Assembly: GCA_913062745.1 (NCBI GenBank)
Contig: CAJXXJ010000319.1
Span: forward strand, 1-5,266
Source of the DNA: an uncultured Phaeodactylibacter sp.
Lineage (GTDB): Bacteria > Bacteroidota > Bacteroidia > Chitinophagales > Saprospiraceae
Length of the DNA: 5,266 nt
Reading direction: 5' to 3'
Below are positions 1 to 5,266 of this stretch, one piece after another. The notes under the pieces are model-generated. The model searched no databases and had not been told where the DNA came from. It was given only the letters and a program-made list of their open reading frames with translations. Position numbers and translations under genes: made by a program. The stretch's first letter is position 1. The number at the start of each line of letters is the position of its first letter.

Positions 1-273
1 CTGCTGAATCATCCCCAGGTCGCCGTGGATGGCATCCGCGGCGTGCATAAATAAAGCGGGCGTGCCGGTGGAATTGAGCGTGGCTACTATTTTCTGGCCC
101 ACCAGCGCACTTTTGCCGATGCCCGTCACCACCAAACGGCCCTCACACCTGAAAACAGCTTCTGCGCATGCTACAAAATCCCCGTTGATACTGTCTTTTA
201 GTGCAGTCAGGGCGTCAATTTCAATTTCCAGTGTGCGTAGTGCGGTTTTCGCAATTAAAGCTTTAGAAGTCAC
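1..273 (-). CDS. kdsD: Arabinose-5-phosphate isomerase, KpsF/GutQ family (N-terminal part, cut by window edge)
   Basis: Reading the minus strand from the GTG at 273-271 gives 91 codons that stay open to the left edge. The protein starts MTSKALIAKTALRTLEIEID and then shows the sugar-isomerase (SIS) signature: VVTGIGKSALVGQKI at residues 48-62 and STGTPALFMHAADAIHGDLG at 68-87. Family members convert D-ribulose 5-phosphate to D-arabinose 5-phosphate in the cytoplasm, the first committed step towards KDO for lipopolysaccharide. Lys54 in GKS matches the conserved lysine of the E. coli active site; the other catalytic residues and the C-terminal CBS pair would lie outside the window. The GTG start was chosen because the alignable family N-terminus begins here and the preceding bases are A-rich (ATCAAAAATACAAAAAACGA), as is usual for Bacteroidota initiation. 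The frame stays open 40 more codons upstream to a TAG at 396-394, with another GTG at 357-355, but that extension does not resemble the family. It is divergent from recQ. Family assignment is secure; the exact start is less so. Confidence 0.88.
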   Translation of the reverse strand, partial: MTSKALIAKTALRTLEIEIDALTALKDSINGDFVACAEAVFRCEGRLVVTGIGKSALVGQKIVATLNSTGTPALFMHAADAIHGDLGMIQQ

Positions 274-470
274 TCGTTTTTTGTATTTTTGATGGCTTTT
301 TGAAAACGGGCATGCTAAGTCCTTGATTTGCTGCCAGTTGAGTTCAAAATACAGCACCCCCGGATTTGGCCGGCAGTAAGCTTTTTCATTCAGCTAACTC
401 CCTGACAAACAGCGGCTGCTGACAAGCGGGGTGCCCGAAAAGGGCAAGGAAAAATCGTTAAGAATACTGC

Positions 471-495
471 GGAGCCTTCGGGTTCCCGTTTTTTT
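471..495 (+). terminator. Intrinsic terminator with UUCG tetraloop, upstream of recQ
   Basis: GGAGCC (471-476) and GGTTCC (481-486) form a six-pair stem with one G-U pair, closed by a TTCG loop (477-480), an especially stable tetraloop. CG and seven Ts (489-495) follow directly. The T run lies only on the plus strand, so it would stop plus-strand transcription. No plus-strand gene precedes it in the window, since the left gene reads the other way. It must therefore end a short intergenic transcript or attenuate the recQ leader. The shape is convincing; its use is not shown. Confidence 0.6.
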
Positions 496-522
496 AGCTA
501 AATTAGGACGATAGCCCATGAC

Positions 523-537
523 GCTCGCCCGGCGAGC
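523..537. repeat. Compact inverted repeat in the recQ upstream region
   Basis: GCTCGC (523-528) and GCGAGC (532-537) are perfect six-base inverted arms around a three-base CCG spacer. The right arm runs into the second of two AGCCCAT direct repeats (513-519 and 535-541). The element ends 49 bases before the recQ ATG. It could be a hairpin in the 5' untranslated region or a protein-binding site. No T run follows, so it is not an intrinsic terminator. The function is unknown. Confidence 0.45.
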
Positions 538-586
538 CCATAGCAACTACGCACAAAAGTAAGTGAAAAAACAGAAGAGTCTAACC

Positions 587-2788
587 ATGACTACGACGAA
601 AGAATCTTTGCACGATGCACTCCATACGTTCTTTGGTTTTGACAAATTTAAAGGCCGGCAAGAGGCCATCATCAAAAGCGTACTAGGCGGTAATGACACC
701 TTTGTGATCATGCCTACCGGCGGTGGCAAATCCCTTTGCTATCAGCTGCCCGCTATGATGCTTGATGGCACAGCGCTCGTGATCTCTCCCCTTATCGCAC
801 TGATGAAAAATCAGGTGGACTCCATCCGCGGCTACAGTCAGGGTGACGAAGTGGCTCACTTCCTCAATTCCTCCCTCACTAAATCTCAGACCCGGCAGGT
901 ACGGCAGGACATCATCGACGGTAAAACGAAAATCCTTTTCATCGCTCCGGAAACGCTGACCAAGGAAGAAAACATCAAGTTCTTCCAGGAGGTGAATGTC
1001 TCATTTGTGGCGGTGGACGAGGCGCACTGTATCTCCGAATGGGGGCACGACTTCCGCCCGGAATACCGCCGTATCCGCGATATGCTGGATGCAATCGGGA
1101 CGCAAATACCGGTAGTGGCGCTCACCGCTACTGCTACGCCCAAGGTGCAGTCTGATATCGTGAAAAACCTGAATATGAAGGAGCACAATACCTTCATATC
1201 TTCCTTCAACCGCGAAAACCTTTACTACGAGGTACGCCCCAAGCTCAAAAAAGAGCAGACGCTGAAGCAGATTGTGCAGATTATCAAGGGGATGCCCGAT
1301 CAGTCCGGCATCATCTACGTACAAAGCCGCAAGTCTGCCGAAGATATCGCACAGGCGCTACGGGTCAATGACATCAAAGCGGCTCCCTACCACGCCGGGC
1401 TTGACGCCAAAACCCGCTCCAAAACACAGGATGACTTCCTGATGGAAGAGGTGGATGTGATTGTGGCGACTATTGCTTTCGGCATGGGCATAGATAAGCC
1501 GGATGTGCGCTTCGTCATCCACTACGATATCCCGAAGAGCATAGAAAACTACTATCAGGAGACGGGCCGGGCCGGGCGCGACGGGCTAGAAGGGCGCTGT
1601 GTGGCGTTCTACTCCTATAAAGATATACTGCGGCTGGAAAAATTCCTGCGTGACAAGCCGGTGGCAGAGCGCGAAATGGGCACTCAGCTCATGCAGGAAG
1701 TAATGTCGTATTCTGAGACGACTTCCTGCCGCCGCCGTTTCCTGCTGCACTACTTTGGAGAACAGTTTGATGACGACAACTGCAATAAGATGTGCGACAA
1801 CTGCCGCCACCCCAAGGAGCGGGTGGAGGTGAAGGATGAGGTCGTGCTGGCGCTTAAAGCGGTGGAAGACCTGAACGAGAATTACGTCATGAAAACGATG
1901 ATCGACTTCGTGATCGGTAATGCTTCCAAGCAGATCAAGGACTACAACTTCGACCGCAAGGAGCTCTTCGCCAAAGGGGCTGCGCACGATGAAACCTTCT
2001 GGAACTCTGTGTTCCGGCAGACCATCCTCAATGATCTGCTGCGTAAAGACATTGAAACCTACGGGCTGCTCAAGATGACGGAAAAGGGTGAGGCTTTTAT
2101 GAAAAAACCCCAATCCTTTAAAATCCCGATTGACCACAACTTTGAGCAGGAGGTAGCCGCTGAGGAGGAAGAAGCCAAAGGCGGCGCCGCTGTGCTGGAC
2201 AAGACGCTGATGAAGATGCTCCGCGATCTGCGGCGGCAGGAATCGAAACGGCACGGTGTGCCTCCATTTGTCATTTTCCAGGATGCTTCGCTCGAGGACA
2301 TGGCCACGCATTTCCCCATCTCAATGGACGATATGGTCAATATCAGCGGAGTGAGCAAGGGCAAGGCGATGCGCTACGGCCGCCCCTTCATCAACCTCAT
2401 CAAGGGGTACGTGGAGGAGAATGATATCGACCGGCCGAGCGACTTTGTCATGAAGCAGGTGGCGAACAAGTCCAAAGTAAAGGTCAATATCATTCAGGGC
2501 ATCGACCGCAAGGTGCCGATGGAGGATTTGGCGGAAGCCAACAACCTCTCTATGGAAGAATTGCTCAATGAGATGTACGCTATTGTACTTTCCGGCACTA
2601 AGGTGAATATCGATTATTACCTGGAGGAAAACGTGGACGAGTACTCCCGCGAAGACATTGAGGATTACTTCATGGAAGCGGAGACCGACTCTTTGGAGGA
2701 AGCTATTGCTGAACTGGGAGATGATGACATCACGCCGGAGGAGATTCAGCTGGTGCGCATCAAGTTCATGTCAGACAAAGGCAACTGA
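587..2788 (+). CDS. recQ: ATP-dependent DNA helicase RecQ, Bacteroidota type with extended C-terminus
   Basis: This 733-residue protein is a superfamily 2 helicase that unwinds DNA 3' to 5' in recombination and replication-fork repair. All helicase motifs are present: motif 0 (FGFDKFKGRQEAII, 16-29), Walker A PTGGGKS (43-49), SPLIALMKNQ (67-76), DEAH (144-147) followed by the RecQ aromatic-rich loop CISEWGHDFRPEY (148-160), LTATAT (179-184), ATIAFGMGIDKPDVRF (294-309) and motif VI QETGRAGRDG (324-333). The RQC zinc site has four cysteines, C381, C399, C403 and C406, followed by the winged-helix region (about 420-520). An acidic linker EVAAEEEEAKGG leads to an HRDC domain (about 537-612). About 120 more residues follow, resembling the helix-turn-helix tail of Bacteroidota RecQ; E. 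coli RecQ, at about 610 residues, lacks it. An in-frame GTG at 563 would add eight residues (MKKQKSLT); the ATG fits the family start better. No frame damage is seen. The stop codon overlaps aroQ. Confidence 0.96.
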   Translation: MTTTKESLHDALHTFFGFDKFKGRQEAIIKSVLGGNDTFVIMPTGGGKSLCYQLPAMMLDGTALVISPLIALMKNQVDSIRGYSQGDEVAHFLNSSLTKSQTRQVRQDIIDGKTKILFIAPETLTKEENIKFFQEVNVSFVAVDEAHCISEWGHDFRPEYRRIRDMLDAIGTQIPVVALTATATPKVQSDIVKNLNMKEHNTFISSFNRENLYYEVRPKLKKEQTLKQIVQIIKGMPDQSGIIYVQSRKSAEDIAQALRVNDIKAAPYHAGLDAKTRSKTQDDFLMEEVDVIVATIAFGMGIDKPDVRFVIHYDIPKSIENYYQETGRAGRDGLEGRCVAFYSYKDILRLEKFLRDKPVAEREMGTQLMQEVMSYSETTSCRRRFLLHYFGEQFDDDNCNKMCDNCRHPKERVEVKDEVVLALKAVEDLNENYVMKTMIDFVIGNASKQIKDYNFDRKELFAKGAAHDETFWNSVFRQTILNDLLRKDIETYGLLKMTEKGEAFMKKPQSFKIPIDHNFEQEVAAEEEEAKGGAAVLDKTLMKMLRDLRRQESKRHGVPPFVIFQDASLEDMATHFPISMDDMVNISGVSKGKAMRYGRPFINLIKGYVEENDIDRPSDFVMKQVANKSKVKVNIIQGIDRKVPMEDLAEANNLSMEELLNEMYAIVLSGTKVNIDYYLEENVDEYSREDIEDYFMEAETDSLEEAIAELGDDDITPEEIQLVRIKFMSDKGN

Positions 2789-3207
2789 TGCATATTGTGA
2801 TCATCAACGGGCCCAACCTCAACCTGCTGGGCAAGCGGGAGCCAGGCATTTACGGAAGTACGTCCTTTGAAGCGTACTTCAAAAGCCTGCAGGCGGTTTT
2901 CCCGGAGCACGAGCTGACTTACTTTCAAAGCAACCACGAGGGCGCCATCATTGATGAGCTGCACGCGCAGGGCTTTTCCTGCGACGGGGTGGTACTGAAT
3001 GCCGGGGCCTACACGCACACTTCGGTCGCTATTGCGGACGCCATTGCGGCTATCGAAGCACCTGTCATCGAGGTGCATATTTCCAACGTATACCGCCGGG
3101 AGCCTTTCCGGCACCATTCCTATCTGGCGCCCAACTGCCGGGGCGTCATTGCCGGGCTGGGGCTGAAGGGCTACGAACTGGCTGTTCGGGCGCTGCTGCC
3201 CGACTAA
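2788..3207 (+). CDS. aroQ: Type II 3-dehydroquinate dehydratase
   Basis: This is a complete 139-residue type II dehydroquinase, catalysing reversible trans-dehydration of 3-dehydroquinate to 3-dehydroshikimate, the third step of the shikimate pathway, in the cytoplasm; the family forms dodecamers. The N-terminal signature IINGPNLNLLGKREPGIYG (5-23) carries the lid arginine Arg17 and catalytic Tyr22. NAGAYTHTS (71-79) provides Asn71 and His77. EVHISN (95-100) contains the catalytic His97, and REPFRHHS (104-111) the substrate-binding Arg108. It ends with GVIAGLGLKGYELAVRALL (119-137). Every residue expected for activity is present and the length is normal. The ATG begins on the last base of the recQ TGA (TGATG), so translation is probably coupled to recQ termination; there is no Shine-Dalgarno sequence of its own. 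No functional link between recQ and aroQ is evident. Confidence 0.97.
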   Translation: MHIVIINGPNLNLLGKREPGIYGSTSFEAYFKSLQAVFPEHELTYFQSNHEGAIIDELHAQGFSCDGVVLNAGAYTHTSVAIADAIAAIEAPVIEVHISNVYRREPFRHHSYLAPNCRGVIAGLGLKGYELAVRALLPD

Positions 3208-3239
3208 GTGTATGTTAACCTAAAACCATACCCAACAAG

Positions 3240-4796
3240 ATGAGAACCACTACCCTGCTTACCCTGCTCCTGCTGCCGCTACTGCTGACAGCACAGGAAG
3301 GCTTCGAGACCAGGAGCATTGCCCTGTTCAAAAACGGGCTCGCATTTATAGAAAAAACCGCCAAAGTATCCACCGATGACAAAGGGCGCTACCGCCTCAG
3401 CGGCGAACTACCGGAGGCCAAACTGGGCACCTTCTGGCTGGGTACGGAAGGCGAGCGTTTCCGCTATGTGCGTTCCTTTGTGGACTCCGTAGATTTCCGC
3501 CGGCCTGCTCCCAACCTCATTGATGCGCTGGAGCTGAACGAAGGGAAAGAAGTGACCCTGAGCATTCAGACGACGCTGGATGCGCTGTATGAAGTACAAG
3601 GCACCCTGCGCGGCGTGCTGCGCGATCAGGTTATTCTGGAGACTACCGCCGGACAGTGGCAGATGTGGGATGCTGGCTCTATCCGCAGCATTGAGTTTGC
3701 TGAGGCGCCTGATTACACCCTGCAAGGCAAAAGGCCGGAGCGGGTGGTGGAATTGCAGTACGCTGAACCCGGCGACGACAAGCCGCTGGGCATGCTCTAT
3801 CTGACGGACGGACTGAGCTGGATGCCCAACTATCTGGTGCAGATCACAGCGGAGGGCAAAGCGCGGCTCACGCTGCGCGGTCAGGTGGTCAATGAGCGGG
3901 AAAGCGCTGCGAATGCCGATTTGTACTTCGTAGTGGGCGTACCTAATTTCAGCTACAGCAACGAGCCCGAGCCCTTCCTGACGGATGAACCTGCCGTTAA
4001 GCTGGGCCAGCTGGAAGTACACAACCTCAACCCTTTTCGTTCCCAGTTTAGCAACTATCAAGCCGTTGCAGAAGCGCCCACCTCCTACAGCTACAGCCCG
4101 CCCCCTATGGAGCTGGAAGGCGAAGCCAGCGAAGATTTGTTCTTTTACGAACTGAAAGGCGTAGCGCTGACCCCGGGTGAACGCGCACTTTACGACATTC
4201 TGTCTACCGAGGTGGATATTGAGCACGTCTACCGCGCCCGACTGTCCAACTACGGTGACAATACGGCTTTCGCCCAGGCTGACGCCAATACAGAAGAGCA
4301 GCGAACGCCCGTAAACCACACCCTCCGCATCAAAAATGAAGGGAAGACGCCCTGGACCACCGGCACTGCACTGGTACTTGATGCCAAAGGCAAGCGGCAG
4401 CGCCCGGTCAGCCAGGACCGGCTCAACTTCACTCCGCCCGGCGGCCAGGTATACCTGCCGGTCACCACCGCTACCGATGTCTATGTGACCGAAACCGCTG
4501 AAGAGTTGAGCCGCAAGCCCGAAGCCCTGCGCTGGGGCGGCAGTGAGTACGACCTGCTGGAAATCCGCGGGCGCATCAAACTGAAGAACTACCGCGATAA
4601 AGCCATAAAGCTGGAGCTGGAAAAAACCATTACCGGTGAGCTTAAGGAGTCTTCGGAGGATTGGGACACCCTGTTCCTCCCCAACCCCCGCAGCAGTGCC
4701 AACCGCATCAACAAGATAGAGTGGGCACTGCAGCTTGGGCCAGGGGCTGAAAAGGAAATTATTTACACCTACGAGCTATACGTACGCGCCTATTGA
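3240..4796 (+). CDS. Exported DUF4139 domain-containing protein
   Basis: This 518-residue protein has a signal peptide, MRTTTLLTLLLLPLLLTAQE, with probable cleavage after Ala18. There is no lipobox cysteine or later membrane helix, so it should be periplasmic or loosely surface-associated. The N-terminal part (about 24-160) is beta-rich and starts with SIALFKNGLAFIEKTAKV, resembling the N-terminal half of MuiA-like proteins. A DUF4139 region starts near residue 168, with the recognisable YLTDGLSWMPNYLVQI (187-202) and GQVVNERESAANADLYFVVG (214-233). It is interrupted by a Tyr/Pro/Ser-rich linker (about 263-292) and resumes with YELKGVALTPGERALYDI (303-320), RIKNEGKTPWTTGTALVLD (363-381) and IRGRIKLKNYRDKAIKLELE (442-461). 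The family's biochemical role is not established, and no catalytic motif is visible. It begins 32 bases after aroQ with no terminator between, so co-transcription is likely. Its 3' end overlaps the convergent gene by seven bases. The family call is from motif recognition; the function is unknown. Confidence 0.82.
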   Translation: MRTTTLLTLLLLPLLLTAQEGFETRSIALFKNGLAFIEKTAKVSTDDKGRYRLSGELPEAKLGTFWLGTEGERFRYVRSFVDSVDFRRPAPNLIDALELNEGKEVTLSIQTTLDALYEVQGTLRGVLRDQVILETTAGQWQMWDAGSIRSIEFAEAPDYTLQGKRPERVVELQYAEPGDDKPLGMLYLTDGLSWMPNYLVQITAEGKARLTLRGQVVNERESAANADLYFVVGVPNFSYSNEPEPFLTDEPAVKLGQLEVHNLNPFRSQFSNYQAVAEAPTSYSYSPPPMELEGEASEDLFFYELKGVALTPGERALYDILSTEVDIEHVYRARLSNYGDNTAFAQADANTEEQRTPVNHTLRIKNEGKTPWTTGTALVLDAKGKRQRPVSQDRLNFTPPGGQVYLPVTTATDVYVTETAEELSRKPEALRWGGSEYDLLEIRGRIKLKNYRDKAIKLELEKTITGELKESSEDWDTLFLPNPRSSANRINKIEWALQLGPGAEKEIIYTYELYVRAY

Positions 4797-5155
4797 CGGG
4801 TCATGACCATCGTGCTCAGCGCGCCCTTGCGTACTTCGCAATCATCGCTGACCAGCTCCAGGCGCATTTCGTTGCCTTCGAGCAGGATGGTGTATACGCC
4901 GGTGCCCGGGCAGGGCTCTTCGATATCCTCCCGGTCGGTCATACTGATTTGATTGCCTTCGAGGGTATAGCTGCCTGCTACATCCACTGTACCGTCGTTG
5001 CCGAAGTCGGCGGTGTAGGTATCTGCTTTGAAGCTAAGGGTCACAGGGATACTGTTTCCTTCCCGGTCCTGCAGCGCAGAGCTCCAGTCGCCGGTGATGT
5101 CAATGGCAGTAAAGAATGGCGTGATGCAAAGCAGAGCAAACAACAGGGATTTCAT
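4790..5155 (-). CDS. Small exported lipocalin-like protein of unknown function
   Basis: This 121-residue protein starts with the signal peptide MKSLLFALLCITPFFTA, probably cleaved after Ala17. Cys10 lies inside the hydrophobic core and does not form a lipobox, so I do not call a lipoprotein. The mature part begins DITGDW, matching the G-x-W signature at the first strand of lipocalin-like barrels. Alternating beta strands follow: VTLSFKADTYTADFG (38-52), VAGSYTLEGNQISMTD (59-74), PCPGTGVYTILLEGNEMRLE (81-100) and LVSDDCEVRKGAL (101-113). Cys82 and Cys106 are placed to form a disulfide across adjacent strands. The overall pattern is that of small secreted lipocalin-like proteins, which may bind small ligands; no ligand can be inferred. 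The overlapping plus-strand frame (4793-5233) is rejected because this one has a clean signal peptide and a coherent fold pattern. It converges on the DUF4139 gene, so the two are not one operon. Confidence 0.8.
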   Translation of the reverse strand: MKSLLFALLCITPFFTAIDITGDWSSALQDREGNSIPVTLSFKADTYTADFGNDGTVDVAGSYTLEGNQISMTDREDIEEPCPGTGVYTILLEGNEMRLELVSDDCEVRKGALSTMVMTRQ

Positions 5156-5191
5156 AGATTAATGGGTTTATGGTTTAGAAATGAAACCTAC

Positions 5192-5220
5192 AATATATGC
5201 CCTTTCCGGCAGGCAGGCAA
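5192..5220 (-). promoter_or_regulatory. Possible promoter for the lipocalin-like gene
   Basis: On the minus strand TTGCCT (5220-5215), a 17-base spacer and TATATT (5197-5192) match a general -35/-10 arrangement. This would place the start near 5185 and give a leader of about 30 bases. Bacteroidota usually prefer TAnnTTTG near -7; the closest such match, TAGGTTTC (5190-5183), lacks a TTG at the right distance. The prediction rests on consensus matching alone. Confidence 0.3.
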
Positions 5221-5230
5221 TGCCGGGAGG
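5202..5230. repeat. Inverted repeat upstream of the lipocalin-like gene
   Basis: CCGGCA (5206-5211) and TGCCGG (5221-5226) are perfect inverted arms around a nine-base spacer, GGCAGGCAA. On the plus strand the stem can extend to ten pairs (5202-5230) if G-T pairs are allowed. It covers the possible -35 box, so it could be an operator or the terminator stem of a gene beyond the right edge. No T run follows on either strand within the usual distance, which weakens the terminator reading. The flanking bases 5231-5266 show no recognisable gene. Confidence 0.35.
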
Positions 5231-5266
5231 TGATGGCCTGCAACTTTGCCAAAAGGCGCTCCATTT

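Larger units (their letters stand above)
274..586. other. Divergent intergenic region between kdsD and recQ
   Basis: No convincing protein gene lies in these 313 bases; plus-strand ATGs at 292 and 312 open frames of only a few codons. Visible structures are: a small hairpin TGCCC-GAAAA-GGGCA at 432-446; an imperfect direct repeat CTGACAA(acA)GCGG at 402-415 and 419-429; a plus-strand intrinsic terminator at 471-495; a perfect 10-base palindrome TTTAGCTAAA at 493-502; and a hairpin at 523-537 flanked by two AGCCCAT copies. Promoters for kdsD and recQ must lie here, but I found no full match to the Bacteroidota consensus (TTTG, about 20 bases, TAnnTTTG). The nearest plus-strand half match is TTG at 338-340, 20 bases, then CGGATTTG at 361-368, which would start a transcript near 375. 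That is weak evidence. Confidence 0.6.

Noticed and set aside
29..292. Plus-strand open frame of 87 codons
   Set aside because: It is antisense to the clearly recognisable KdsD N-terminus and its translation resembles no protein family.
1586..2311. Minus-strand open frame of 241 codons inside recQ
   Set aside because: It is the reverse-strand shadow of well-conserved RecQ zinc, winged-helix and HRDC regions, with His/Leu/Val-rich content typical of such shadows.
3210..3231. GTATG...CATAC inverted repeat in the aroQ to DUF4139 gap
   Set aside because: It has only five pairs around a 12-base loop and no T run, so it is not credible as a terminator or operator.
3408..4319. Minus-strand open frame of 303 codons inside the DUF4139 gene
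   Set aside because: It lies wholly antisense to a gene with a signal peptide and family motifs; its own translation shows no domain or export signal.
4793..5233. Plus-strand open frame of 146 codons opposite the lipocalin-like gene
   Set aside because: It lacks a plausible N-terminus or family motif, whereas the minus-strand frame has a clean signal peptide and a regular strand pattern.
5175..5264. Minus-strand frame (MERLLAKLQAITSRH...) ending just upstream of the lipocalin-like gene
   Set aside because: It could be the tail of a gene entering from the right, but only 29 codons are visible, other frames are also open here, and nothing in it is recognisable.
5181..5266. Plus-strand frame starting MKPTIYALSG and open to the right edge
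   Set aside because: Only 28 codons are visible, with no signal peptide or family resemblance; a second plus-strand frame is equally open, so chance is likely.
1..5266. Possible defence system, mobile element or CRISPR array
   Set aside because: RecQ can occur in defence loci, but here it is the full housekeeping form beside aroQ and kdsD; there are no transposase, integrase, nuclease, spaced-repeat or attachment-site signals.

Overview
The window looks like an ordinary chromosomal segment of a member of the Bacteroidota. Three things suggest this: the proteins resemble that phylum's versions (a RecQ with a long extra C-terminal domain, exported proteins whose signal peptide ends in ...TAQE); starts are preceded by A-rich stretches with no Shine-Dalgarno sequence; and a kdsD-type isomerase lies divergent from recQ, an arrangement I recall from this phylum but could not check. 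Base composition looks GC-rich for the phylum, which would fit a Saprospiria/Lewinella-like lineage, but that is a guess.

Layout, left to right. Positions 1-273 (minus strand) hold the first 91 codons of a KpsF/KdsD-family arabinose-5-phosphate isomerase that runs off the left edge. Positions 274-586 are a divergent intergenic region with an unexpected plus-strand intrinsic terminator (GGAGCC-TTCG-GGTTCC followed by seven Ts) about 90 bases before recQ, several short repeats and a compact hairpin. Then come three plus-strand genes: recQ (587-2788), aroQ (2788-3207, sharing one base with the recQ stop codon) and an exported DUF4139-type protein (3240-4796). A small exported lipocalin-like protein (4790-5155, minus strand) converges on the last gene and overlaps its 3' end by 7 bases. 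The right end (5156-5266) holds the upstream region of that gene, with a possible promoter and an inverted repeat.

Functionally the genes are housekeeping: KDO/lipopolysaccharide precursor synthesis (kdsD), DNA repair helicase (recQ), the shikimate pathway (aroQ), and two exported proteins of unknown role. recQ and aroQ are probably co-transcribed and translationally coupled, and the DUF4139 gene, 32 bases downstream, may belong to the same transcript. I see no mobile element, CRISPR array, tRNA, rRNA or defence system. The least explained part is the recQ upstream region, where the terminator implies a short plus-strand transcript, either a small RNA or an attenuated recQ leader.
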